In this document: in pieces, positions 1 through 12,700 of the stretch
Layout of the letters: every line of letters starts with the position of its first letter
Numbering within the stretch: position 1 is the first letter of the stretch
Source of the DNA: Strongylocentrotus purpuratus
Taxonomy: Eukaryota; Echinodermata; Echinoidea; Camarodonta; Strongylocentrotidae
Reading direction: 5' to 3'
Assembly (NCBI RefSeq): GCF_000002235.5
Contig: NW_022145615.1
Coordinates: 32,089,094-32,153,093, forward strand
DNA: 64,000 nucleotides
Notes under the pieces: generated by a model
What the model was told of the DNA's origin: nothing
The model's input: only the letters and a program-made list of their open reading frames with translations
Database searches by the model: none
Position numbers and translations under genes: made by a program

Positions 1-3000
1 ATATGAAACTTTTGATCATCATAATTAGGCTTGCATTAATGAATCATTTGGCATTTATATAAGCCTTTCCTTTAATATTTCATCACCGTTTCTCTTATAG
101 GAAAAAAACATTTCAGTGTTTGGTTGTATAAACTGTACATATACGTATCCATTGGCTATCCATTAGGAATGTTAGAAAACATTCAAAGGCACAAAGATTA
201 AAAATGAAAACACAACAGAATCATTAGTGCTATGCATTCTTTAACAAAGAAAAGCCAAATTTTGTACACCACAATTTTGCATTTGGGACAAATTTTTGAA
301 GTACACATATAATGCTTGACATATACTTTTTCAAATGCTCAATGAGAAAAATTAAGATTCCCTGATCAAAATGCTTCTGAGTAATGGAATGATCTGATGG
401 AATAATGTGGAATTATTTGTAACAAGATCATTGCAAAAAAATTCGAGTGGAAAAGAAAACATGGGAGTAACAGGATGTGGTCAAATTGCAGAAGCACTAG
501 ATATCAATTTCACCTCCTAGATTCATGTACCACCTAATATCATTACTGAGATGGTGAAAATTACCATTTAAAGATAAACTTGAGTTCTGGTAAAAAAGAA
601 AAGAAAATGAATTCTCACAGAATCAAAAGAAACTTTAATACACTGAATATTCAAGATTATAAATAAATGTCAGCTGCCAAACAATTTTGGTAGAAAATGT
701 ATACATGCTGATTAATGAGCATAGAAAGATAAGGAATAAAGGAAATCAAGGTAAGTAGCCCCAACATTTTTTGTGCAGTCCCATATACATCTTTCTGTGT
801 ACAGGGCTTGTTACTTTACCAAGACTGGACCAAATATATTATGATCTTGATGACTCCAGAACCTTGCAGTACACACCAATACTTTAATGCTACATGATGA
901 CCTTTTTCTGATCCATCGCATGACCAGAACTCAACTTTATCTTTAACAGTATTCCACAATACACTTCGATTGAAATTTTAGCATTTTCTTTCAGTAATAT
1001 GAACCTATCATAACATTCTATCCATATTAAATTTATGACTATCTCTATATATTTTAAGTTGTCAATCAGGATTTTGAAACAGAGTTTCTGTACAGAAATC
1101 AGAAAATGTGTTTGTTTTGTCATTATGGAATTCTACATGATAAGGTCACTGTTACTATTTATCAAAACCTTCATTGATAATGGGGAATATTGGCAATATC
1201 AGGCGCAAACAAATTGATATAAAACTTTAAAAATTCACTTCCAATGAAAGATAAAAACTTAAAAGTAATGCAATGTCAAAATGATAAGCATACATGTATA
1301 TTTGTTTTTAGAAAATACTACCGCAGAATTGAGAAACTAATTGTACAATGTATATGCCCATTAATTCATTCTTAATCAACTGCTTATCAACTAATTAGCA
1401 AAATAAGGAGAATAGAAAGCTATGCCCCAATTAGAGAAATGAAAAGAAAATGTATGCATTTAAATACATCACATTATCACTGAATAGCTAATAAAGGAAG
1501 TCTTCTTTACAATGAGGATATGTATTCAAAAAGGAGGAAATTATGTAATATGTAAATATTAAACTCATTTGTTTATATCTATTGAAAAAGCTCTCTGATA
1601 AAAAAAACAAGCAAGAAAAGCATACACAAAAGCAAACAAACTAGACAAATTATTTATAAACATTTCACAGTAATCTAATTTGAGGTAAATATAAGAGCAA
1701 AGAGATAGAATGCTCAAAAGGAGACATTCTTTTAAATAAAAAATGATTTATTTGGCAATAATGTGAGGAAAACTTGGTCATATACAATGTAAGAATGAAA
1801 GTGCTTGGTAAAAAATAACTTCCATATCTATCGTTTGGAGCCAGAAGATCATATCTCATATAAATCCATAAAGAGTTAACAATCTTCTGGGTCTGAACAG
1901 GCGATTTTGTATATGTACATACAGCTACAGAGGAAATGACATCACTGCAGCCAGCTGCTATAAAGACAAACTCACACACAAGCAAAACAGACTAAAAATA
2001 CACATTGCAAAACAAACTAAAAATAAACATCCATCAATAACAAGCATCAATAACAAGATATAAAAAATCCCCACATATTTTACATATCCAGTGGCTCGTA
2101 GCATCAACCTCATGCTAAATGTGAATTAAAATCATGTCCGTTAGAAGCATGATTGTGATGACATTTGGCAAACATGATGCAAGATACAAGATAAATCATG
2201 TTAATCTTGACAAGATTTGACATAACCATGAAAATAATCCACTGCTCTTAAACTAATGATGCAAACTTTGCTTTTTGCCCTTCTGACGAAAATACCCAAC
2301 CTCATTAACTTGTTTTTCATAAATATTGTTTTCAGATTTCTTTTACAAATAAAACTCAAAGGCCGTAGAAAACCATTAGAAATCAATTTGTGTGTGTGTG
2401 TGTGTAGAAATAAAACAAAGAGAACATCTGAGCACTGTAACACAGCAATGTAACACACAGAAATACAAATATCAAACACAATGTCTTTTCAATAATAAAA
2501 CACTTCTCATTTTAGACAAAGAATGCTATTTTCAGGAAATTCGCTTAGTATAGTAGCGTACCTAATCACTTTGTCCCCATTGAATTTTTGAAGGTTGACT
2601 CTTTTTGATGCACTTGTAATTTGATTTCAATCAAATTAAAGGCACTCTACATCACTGCTATATCTCTCTAAAAAGATAAATCAATTATTATTATCACTAT
2701 TTTGTTCTTTACTATTTGGCGTTTGAAAGAACCTCTAGCAATTCCACTTTACATAATTGCTCCCTTTTCAAGTAGAAGCAAAACACTATCTCTTTGACAA
2801 TCATTCACCTGTTAATAATAAGCTCAAGATAACTCAGACTAGAGTCTCTACAAAATGTGTGTTGTACAAAATCAAATCATATAATAATGAATAAGACTTT
2901 CTGAGTGCAACAATTAATGAATGAATGATACTTGGAGATACTAAAACAAATGATTCTGAACTTGAAACATTTCTAGCATGTCCAGACAAAATAGAAAAAT

Positions 3001-6000
3001 GTTAATTGCATCAAATATTATGTACATTATTTCCATACAGCTATCCCTGAAAGATATTGTTTTATGCATGACTTTCTGGCAGAGATTGGTTGACTGAATT
3101 AAGTCAAGATTGTCCACTTTTGTTGCTGGTTATCTTTCTGTAACAATTTGAAGCAGAAGGCTTTTTCTTTCAGGCAGTAGCCTTAATGCCGTCACTGTAT
3201 GTTCCATTTCTACTTCCCTTTTTTCTTCTTTTCACTCCATTAATTCATATCAAAATAGCTTGTGTGTGCATTTCATTTGTACATGTAGGTTCATGATTTG
3301 TTTGTGCATTATCTTTTTTTACATGAGCAAAACATAACTGTTCTCACACAATACAACATCATGTGTGAGTTTTAATACCCGGATATTCTTGGGATATTTT
3401 TAGATCGGTCAAAAGTCTATTTTTACTAACACTGTTGATGTTTAAGTAATACCAAGGCCATCGTTGTTGAATATCATAGCTTTTCTCATCATTACCTTTA
3501 ATCTTCATGCATCACAGTAACAGGAAAAGATGGTGTGAGGTTTTAAAAAATTGGACAGCACAAGCATACTTGCTAAATTGATTATAACATGTAGATGATA
3601 TACACTCAAACCTTTTCTCATTTTATTTTGCTACTTCTTTTGATTACATCCTTAGGTAGAAATGGGGCAAGTGCATTTCTATCCCTATTAAGATTCTACG
3701 GAAAAAAGTTTACATTTGGTCATGATTTAGAAGACCTTCAATGTTCCATAATAAAACCACATTACTCATTTATTTCATATTTTAGATGAAGATACAACTG
3801 TAGTTTCCTTTCCCTTAATCTTGTTCTTCTCTTAGTCCTTAATTTGTCACTTTTTGTAGGGTATCTGCAGATGGTTAGAACAATCGTACATTATGTAAAA
3901 CTTACACAGAAAATGAAAACATATCTTATAAAATGTCCTATACTACACATACCTTCATACATATAATATTATGTAATAATAAACGATAGCATAATTGCCA
4001 GAACAAATAAATAAATCAATTTTTATACAGCAAATATTTCTTACATGCCTGACTAGGCGATCATAACAGAAATGATGACGAGCACATCAATGCTTCTTTC
4101 ACATCAAACATAATATGTGAAGACTCTTTCAATTTCAGAGAAAGTAAATACATTTGTATCACGATAGTTTAATATGGAATACCAAGAAATATAGAATTAA
4201 AAAAGACAAAAGTCTCATACACTGTACGTAGAGCAGCAGGGGTAAATTTGGTCCAGATGTTTACAGGATTTCATTTGAAATCAATATAACGACAGTGCTA
4301 TATATAAATCTTGATGTATCTTGGCAAGTGTAGAAGTCTTTTTTTAAACAATTCAGAATAATTGAGGTGGAATGGTATGATGTAACATCCAATTTATCTT
4401 CTCTTTTAGTTTTCACATTTCGCAAGACCTGACCCAGAAACCGAGACCAAATGAGATCTGTCCCTTTCTACTCTTGCGACATCCGTCTTTGGAAATTCCC
4501 CGAGACGCTTCATAGAGAAGAATGATAAACCTGCTATGCTTCGCCCCCATTCTAAACTGACCGCCCATCTTTTAATCATGGCAGATATGTATGGTTGATT
4601 ACGGTATACACACACAGCTCAAAAGATGCCGTGTGCTCTGCCAGACAAACAGCTTCACTGCAATTGGTGACTTTCACGGTCAACAACCGTCTTCGAGAAT
4701 TCCCCGGTTTATTTCGGTCAGCAACACTCCCACTTCTAAACTGAATGTCAATTTTCGATTTATTAATAGTGTAGACACTTTACTCACTACTCACACCATG
4801 ATATTCTCTACCAAAGGACACGCGCCCCTATCTTGGCTCCAATTATTCACTTTCGATGTCAACATCCGCTGTGGGAAATACCCAAGTATATATTCAAGAA
4901 CGACGCACCATTTTTGCTCCATCCCCATTCTAAACTGCCTGCCCATTCTTTAAAAATTTGAGCAAGCATATGCAATTACTCTACCACACAAAAAGTGCCC
5001 CCCCCCCGAACTTGGTTGCAATTAGCATCTTTTACTGTCAAAATCCGCCTCTGAAAATAGCCAGGAATATATCCACGAACATACCCTTTTTGCTCCACCC
5101 CCATTCTAAACTGCCTGCCCATTCTTTTGTCTTGATCAGGCATATGCATTACTCTATCAAACAATTTTGTTTCCCTTTTTCACTATCGACAACCGCCTTT
5201 TGCTTTGGGCAGGCGTTCAATGCGTGACTACTTCTGCACGACTTGAATCATGCTGTGCAATACCAAGCACAAATTACGCCCCCATCTTAGCGCCACTTTG
5301 TGACCTTTGTCATTAACGTAATGAATTTTTATACCTTGCATATTCACAACTCACGTGATGCTTTATGCACGAGTATGCCCCAGACTTTACTTCAAATCAT
5401 AACTATGTCATAGCTATGATTATACCGTAATCATTTATAGCTCAATTAATGCTCTCTTTGCCTTATTTGGTCATTTCGCAATGAACAGGATATGATTTCC
5501 AAACTCGCACAATGTTTTTGTGCATTGATAATGATAGAACGCCCCCTTTATAAGTTTTGATTACTCACTTCTCCATAAATATAACACCACAATTACATTC
5601 ATGTTACTTTCAAGACATGCGCATTGATATAACGCATGCGAAATCAATCACGCCATGCGCATTTACCCCTCACACGATGCTTTGCGCATCAAGGCGACAC
5701 CCCCTTTTCTATCATTCCGTCAGTAACTTCCCCACTGACATTGTACCAATAACACATTGCGTCATTGCCACTGATGGGCTGTTTCATGTAGACAACTTAC
5801 CCTTCTCCCGGCGTGAACATGACCATGTACCATTCATGAAATGGTGAGCTGAGATAATAATAATTGGATAGAAATCTGTTTTCACAACTTCTCCATTGAG
5901 CGATATTCATTACATCATGCCATAGTGCTTCTCACATGTTTACAAGCACTTCATGAAAACATCCCCTTTACCAAAGCCTTAATTAGTATTTTAGTATTAA

Positions 6001-6761
6001 GTAATCATGTCATAGACGTAAATAATTACATGTAATCTTGTGAGTTTATTGTTAAACTGGAATACAACCAAGTGAAAATTGGGTATGTAACATTCCCATC
6101 ATTCTATAAGCAACATAAGTAAACCATGATGGAATGTTATATGATTGAAACATAAACACCTTGGAAGGTACGTAGCATAAAATCAAACTACGAGCATGTA
6201 ACCTGAGAACCAATCAGCAAAGTATGGAAAGTTACTAACACAATGACAACGTAACAGACTTCTAAACAAAAGCATGTCTTTCACTTTCCAAACTCTTGTT
6301 ACCTGCTGTAAACATGATTATTCTCTGCGTGTTTCCTTCCGACTTGGTTATTTTCCTGAAGCATGTCCTCTTGTTCCTGACTCTCAAGTTGCGCAATGTG
6401 TTCACTCTTTCACTGCCTCCTTGCATTGCTAGTGGAGCATTCAACATTGAGGGAATCAAGCGTCTTTTTAACATAGCCTTGAGTAGGTGTTTCGTAGGTG
6501 CTAAGTCAGGCAACACAATAACTCAAGTAACCCAAGGTTGACCCATGCTCCTTAAATAACGAGGATTAATTTGGGAGCATGATATGCTGGTGTCGACCTG
6601 CCTATTTAGTTTTGACATAAGTTTTTAGAAACATTGCTCTAATAAAATAGCATTTATGATCAAACTCTGATTAAAAAGTGCTTTGAGGTTGCTAGCTCAG
6701 GCAAAGCCTTAAGTCAAGTGTTTCATATGTCAACTCAAACTTGACACCAAATGGTGTGAGA
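1..6761. other. Non-coding flank downstream of the FRMD gene
   Basis: No convincing coding exon is seen on either strand. Open frames here are short, lack splice partners and match no family I recognise. The FRMD gene ends at 6762 on the minus strand, so the right part is probably its 3' UTR and downstream DNA. A minus-strand AATAAA (TTTATT at 6045-6050) is one possible polyadenylation signal, but it is not proven. The region is AT-rich and contains a diverged tandem repeat at about 4430-5220, listed separately. Otherwise I see only unique-looking AT-rich sequence and a short GT run near 2390-2405. Confidence 0.5.
4430..5220 (+). repeat. Diverged tandem repeat, unit about 180-190 bp
   Basis: The word TCTAAACTG recurs at 4551, 4735, 4929 and 5105, spacings of 184, 194 and 176 bases. 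Each copy is preceded by a C-rich stretch (CCCCCATTC in the best copies) and followed in the better copies by a CTGCCTGCCCATTCTT-like block. A second block between these words also recurs: ACATCCGTCTTTGGAAATTC, ACAACCGTCTTCGAGAATTC, ACATCCGCTGTGGGAAATAC and AAATCCGCCTCTGAAAATAG. The copies are strongly diverged, so the array is old. Weaker related words (GCGCCCCC-type, 5280 and 5540-5720) suggest it may continue to the right. It accounts for the long but meaningless plus-strand open frames here. Confidence 0.7.
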
Positions 6762-9700
6762 TTAGTTTTTGAAGCGTGTCATAATGGTGTCAACCTGCCT
6801 CGTCACATATTGACTAGCCGGTGCTATGAAGGTGTCGGTGAAGTCATGCCATCTATTCGCAGTCCACGCTTTCGATGGCTCGTACAACACATACCTGACC
6901 TCCTCTACGAGCCACAGGTCTTGGAGAGGTTGGACAATCGGAAGGTCCGTTTCAAAGAGAACAAAGACAATCAGAATGCTGGTAATGAGAGTAAGGAGGA
7001 TGAGGAGGATGAGGGAGTATGTGTTGGCCAGGGGGGCGTCGCTGTCCTTGGGGTTGGCGGATGACTTAGCCAAAGCTTCCGTTGCCTCAGCGAGGATGCT
7101 CTCCATGTGGTGGTTGCTTTCCATCTGGAACGCCGCAGGAGATGTAGAGGGCGCTTTACTCTCGCAGACTCCTCCGTTCCTCTCCTCAGCCATCACCTCC
7201 TCTTCCTCTACCACATCAGGGAGTGGGTCGCGGGCATGGCCATCAACCGTTGTCAGGGAGATTGGGGCGGCGACTGCCGGGGGCTGGGTGTCCGTACTGC
7301 TCGTCTCATCCTCACCATCGGATGTTGCCAGAGTGAACATCGGGAGATAGTTGTCAGAGTCCCTCTGGGGTGTTGAATGGTTCTGGTTTGCCAGATGTGT
7401 AGAGAAACCTTTGGGAAGGTTAAACATTTGAAAAGCATATAAAGGATTTCATTTAATTCTTTGATTTAATGGTTATTCATTTAAATAATACATGTAGTTT
7501 TCAAACCAAAGTCCAAAATTTATCGAAGCAGTCACTCACCACAACATTGTTATTAAACTAAGATGATGAATATATATATTTTTTTTTCATTTTCTTTTCC
7601 CAACATTTATTGAAGCAGGCAGTTTCTTTACGATAAAATATAAATTACTGTGGAGTAAAATGTAAGGAAATGAAAAAAGAATAACAAAAAATAAATAAAT
7701 AAATAAAATAAACTTGAACTGAAAAAGAGAAATAAAAATAAGTACGGTAATAAGGAAATAATACCGAAAAATAATGTGGAGGGATAGAGGGATGGAGTAT
7801 TACAGATAAAGAGAAGAGTGGAAATGTAGGGCTAAAGAGAGAGAGAGAGAGAAAGAAAAAAAGAAATTGAAAGATAGAAAATAGAGAAAGAAACAAGGAA
7901 GAAAGATAACGGGATACATTGTATAAGGATATAATTCACAAAGACAACGAAACTGAAAGAGAAAGGGAGAAAGAGGGTACGGGGGGGGGGGGGGGGGTAA
8001 AGAAACGGAAGGAGGGAATATATATGGAATGGTAGACATAACGTCAAATGCAAAACATTTGTTGACATACCTTCAAATGTACTTGCATCACTGATTGGTC
8101 TGAGGCTGTTTATCTGCAATGATCGTCTGGGTCTTATCAGTGGGGGACTCCTGTTTAACAGATTGAAATTAAAAAACAAAGAAAAAGATACATAGAGGCA
8201 CAATCATTTATAAAAACTTAAAACAACAAAATTGTATGTGAGTGAGCAAGGTCTGCATTTCATATTCTTTAAGAACTGAAATATGAGGCAACAATCACCT
8301 TACTTTAAACATTTGACAACTGATACTGGGGAATAACATTCTGATTTCAATTTTGTGTACGAGTAAGGCATCTATCAGCATTTGCACTCAACAAAGTCTA
8401 GACAACCTAAATATAGAAACTGGTTTATATTATAATGCATTACAATTTAGGTAACAAAGACTCATAATCAATAAATTAAAAACTTAGGGTTTACGCAATA
8501 CATAATTCCTAGAATGCTAAAAAAAAAAATTCAAAGACCAAGTTGAGTCTGCTTTGCGTCAAATTAATACCTTCCTGAAGATACATAAACATTATTGGCA
8601 TCTACATGTATATGACCGGTAATTCATTGTGTGGTATAATGAAAAACAAGTATGAAGAAGCACTTGAGAACATATCTCTTTTACAGTTCACTTACATGAT
8701 TGGGGGAATCCCCACATTTCATATACCACAACAACTGTATATATCTAAGGGAATGCCCATGTCAAAACAATGCCTTGTAAAATCCAGGTACACATGCTTT
8801 ACATCCTGATTCCTTTTAAATACATGTTTAATATGTCAAGTGCAAAAGATGAAAGTTAATATCTTTTCAAATCCCCAACATATTTTTGATATTTCTATAA
8901 ACCACCAAAAAAGAAGGCTGGGCAACATTTATTCCAAGTGTTCTATTAGTTTTTCCTGACATAAACTACTCTAATTAAACAAATGCATCATACAGAAATC
9001 ACATCAAATTATATGGATATGATTTCCACATATTGCTTACAAATGTTCAACAAATTTTAACAAGACACTTCTACTCATTGTATACCTGATACGAAAAAAT
9101 AACAAACTTGGCAGGATATACATAGCTTTTTCCCCATATACAGTACGGTATTCACTTCCGACAAACAAAACAAGGAAAGAACATTAAGGTTGATATCGCA
9201 CAGAAACAGTTTCACTTTAGTAATGATTCACAGTTTTGTGCTATTTAAAGGCTTCCATTTCCTTTTTCAACATAACTTTCATCATTTTAAGACAAAAGAT
9301 TCCATCAAATGCTCAAAAAGGATTGTAATGCTGCTATATGAAATTATGATTATATTTTTGCTGTAAAATATTGTGTTTAGTCTTTTTAATTAAACATTGA
9401 ATCTGATCAAACATTGAATCCAGTACAAGATTGACTTCGCTCAAATTGACACGCTATTAGTTGAAATACAAAATGTGTAGATTTGGTCAGTAGATGGCGC
9501 TAGATCTATTTCAGCTCCCTAGAAGTTCAGAAATAAATTTATACATGTATGACTGGCCAACACAGGAACATCTAATACATGTATCTGATCTACAAGATAT
9601 ACACATGCAAATAAAAACTTGGATATTACCCTCATGAATCTTACCTTTTTTTAACATAGACATTTTGTGTGTTGGACATAATGGGAAAGTTGTCCGCCAC

Positions 9701-12700
9701 TACATCACAGAGAAATTATGGATTCAGCCAATTTAAAGAGCCCATACTTACAGTGACTGCAACTTTCAAAAATACATACCGGTACCCTTCTTATTTGTTG
9801 TCCAATTTCACTCAAACTTTCACCAGTCTACATCTCTGATTTTGTCTGCCTACCTCTCGAGTAGTTTGCCATCAATGTTGGTTTATTCATAATTAGTGCA
9901 TATTCTTGTATTCATAATTAGAGTAAATACTGTGAATAATAGTTTGAATTGATCCTACCTTGCCACTGTAGGCTCCTTCCTCTCTAAGTGAGTGCTGTGT
10001 TCCAACGCTTCTTTCTGGGTTGTACCACTGCATAGAGAGAGATGAGATGCGAAAAGTTATATACATTAAACAGTCAAAATTGATCACCTGTATGAAAAGG
10101 GTCAATTCAGAAATTGATTCCCCCTCCCCATCCCCCCCCCCCCCCCATATTTTGATGTTTGGTGTGTTGTGTTCAACCATAGAACAATTTCTTGTCAGAC
10201 CATATATAGATACAGTAAATGTATTCATTTTATTAATCTCTTGCAAAAAAACAAAAAAATGAAATTAACAGTTGGTTGCACTGAATGACACTGTCCTTTA
10301 AAGCTTTGATATGAATAACTGCAAACAAGTATCATAGTCTTTTTTTCAGTAAAAAATATTCATGTATTCTGTATCCTTTTATGTTCATGTTTTTTTTTTT
10401 TTTTTAACTGAAAAAAGGTATTCAATTTGCATACATGCAGGAGCCAATACTGGTTTCTTCCTAGGAGAAATACAAATTAGAACATAATGGCTACTTACTG
10501 TATTTCCTACCTGAATGAAAACCTAATAGAAATGCTCCATGGCAATTGATAATGTCTTATCAATGTGACAAAGGTTTTGTAAAACCAAAAACATAATTTA
10601 CAACTGTGTTAATGATTATATAAAAGGCCTCCTGTTTGAGTCTTAACCTTCCTCTCTGGCTTGGTTCCAAATGTTGAAAATAGGAGCAAAGGGGTTTGTG
10701 TACAAATATTTTACAATGACGTAGAAGTCCAAGAAAAGTATCTGTAGTTGAACCATCACACCATGTTCAATAAATATACTTTCAGTAAGTATACAGTACC
10801 TATCCCGATGCCTGCCCTTCCCATTCTAGAAGCGTATGTCCATATTTAATTGGGTAAATTGTGGTGGACTTTTCTTTTTTCAACATGTAAAGGAATGGCA
10901 GGTGGGGGTCAGGACAAAGTATCTATGCATAACATACAGAGGTCCTTAGCATGTACACTATCCGTGTGGTATAAGATACAGAAATGTGTAGCACACTGCA
11001 CCTCTCTTGGAGTTTACCATGCCATATGAGAACATGTATCAGGACAATTACCCCCTAGGACAATTACCCCCCCCCCCCCCCCTAAAGGGGAAGTGTACCC
11101 TGATAATAAGTTGGTTAAATAAAGCAGATTTTGGGGTTCTTTTTGTTGGGGGGGGGGGGGGGAGGGGGTAATTGTTCAAGGGGGTAATTTTCAGGGGATT
11201 GTCATCGGAGGTTAATGGTCCAAGGGTATACATTTCCGGGTAATTGTCCTTTTGGGGGTAATTGTTCCTCTAACAATTGGCTGGGGGTGATTGTCCGGGG
11301 GGTAATTATTCTAGAACCATTGGAACATTAAAGATTTTTTTTTAAAGGGGGAAGGGGGGGGGGGGGGGTCCTGTAGCCTACTCCAGCAGAGACATAATTT
11401 GTTCCTACCTAAAGCTGAATCTGTTTCTCCTCAGAAAACTGTTCGTCCTCTTCAATCCCTTAGTCACTCTGCTCCTGTATAAAACAAATAATCATTTTTA
11501 AAATACATTAAATGCATGTATGAATATAATTGGCAAACAGGCAAGAACTTGTTACCATTATCCCACGGTGTGAAAAAAACTCTTTCAAATTCTGTGCAAC
11601 TCTGTCAGTATTAAAGATACAGTAATTAAGCATTAAACACTGTTTAGAGAGAATGCTAATTTGGGGTAAAGGTGAAAAATAATTGGTGAGCTTTCTCTTT
11701 TTGTATACCGGTACATGTAAATGTCACCCCAAAACGATTGCTCCTCTAATTCGAAATATGATGAGAAAGAGTTAAAAAGTTTGAACCCAACTTTCACGTC
11801 ACATGTATACATAGTCCCATAAACCCATTTCTGTGTGCAGTGCATGAAGTTTTCTGCAAGATTGAGCCAATTGCTTCTCATTTTGGTGATTCCAAAATGT
11901 GCAATATATACATTCGTTCTTATGTACTGAATAATCAAATTTTTCCATTTATATACTAAAAGTTTCTTTCACAAAGTAGTTGCATGATAAGAACCCGAGA
12001 CATTAAACATGAATCCATTAGAAGTCAAATTCACTATCAGTTTGTTTCAACTGAATCAAGAAAAATAAGCTCATAATTCCAAAAGCTAGATGAGCTTCAA
12101 TTTTGCATTTTGGCTGCATCACTTACTGGTAGAATCCTTGGTTCTCAATGGCACATTTCCATAAATGTTCAGCTGCAGCATCAGTACTCAAGAAATACCG
12201 GTGGTTGACTTTCTTCTGCAAATATAAATGTAGAAAATTATTTAAAAGAGTTATAATGGTTACAATGTATCTGTGATTGTATCAATGAACATTTTGTGAA
12301 ATATGATGCCCTTCTTTACTGATTACAGAAAATTGCACCTTTGTGGGACAAATGTGTTGAAAAATACAATCTGTAGTATGATTTATATTTCCTCCTATTT
12401 TTTACAGGTATACAGCTATGTAAATCCCATTTAAAAAAAACATTAATTTACTTCTTAGATGACAAGATAACTTGAATGTAAGAACATATCTCAAAGAGTA
12501 GCAACTTATTAATTTGTTTGTATCGATTAAAAAAGAACAATAGGAGGGAGGGGGGAATTAAAGCTATAGGACCTCTTCCATGTGGCCTAGAGGTGAATGC
12601 CAATCTAAAAACAGTCTAAAATGATATTTATAGGTTAAAATATATGTATATTTTGTTCTGTTTTTTGCATTTCTCTGAGAAATAATCAGATTGTACACAA

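Noticed and set aside
4591..5847. Series of plus-strand frames of 89-120 codons
   Set aside because: They fall in a diverged tandem repeat, share no consistent frame and have no domain or splice support.
6826..7376. Plus-strand open frames of 174 and 89 codons opposite the last FRMD exon
   Set aside because: They overlap the well-supported minus-strand exon 7408-6762 and have no recognisable domain.
7645..8203. Three overlapping minus-strand frames rich in Ser, Phe and Leu
   Set aside because: They arise from a purine-rich intron and a G17 run. Composition alone explains them.
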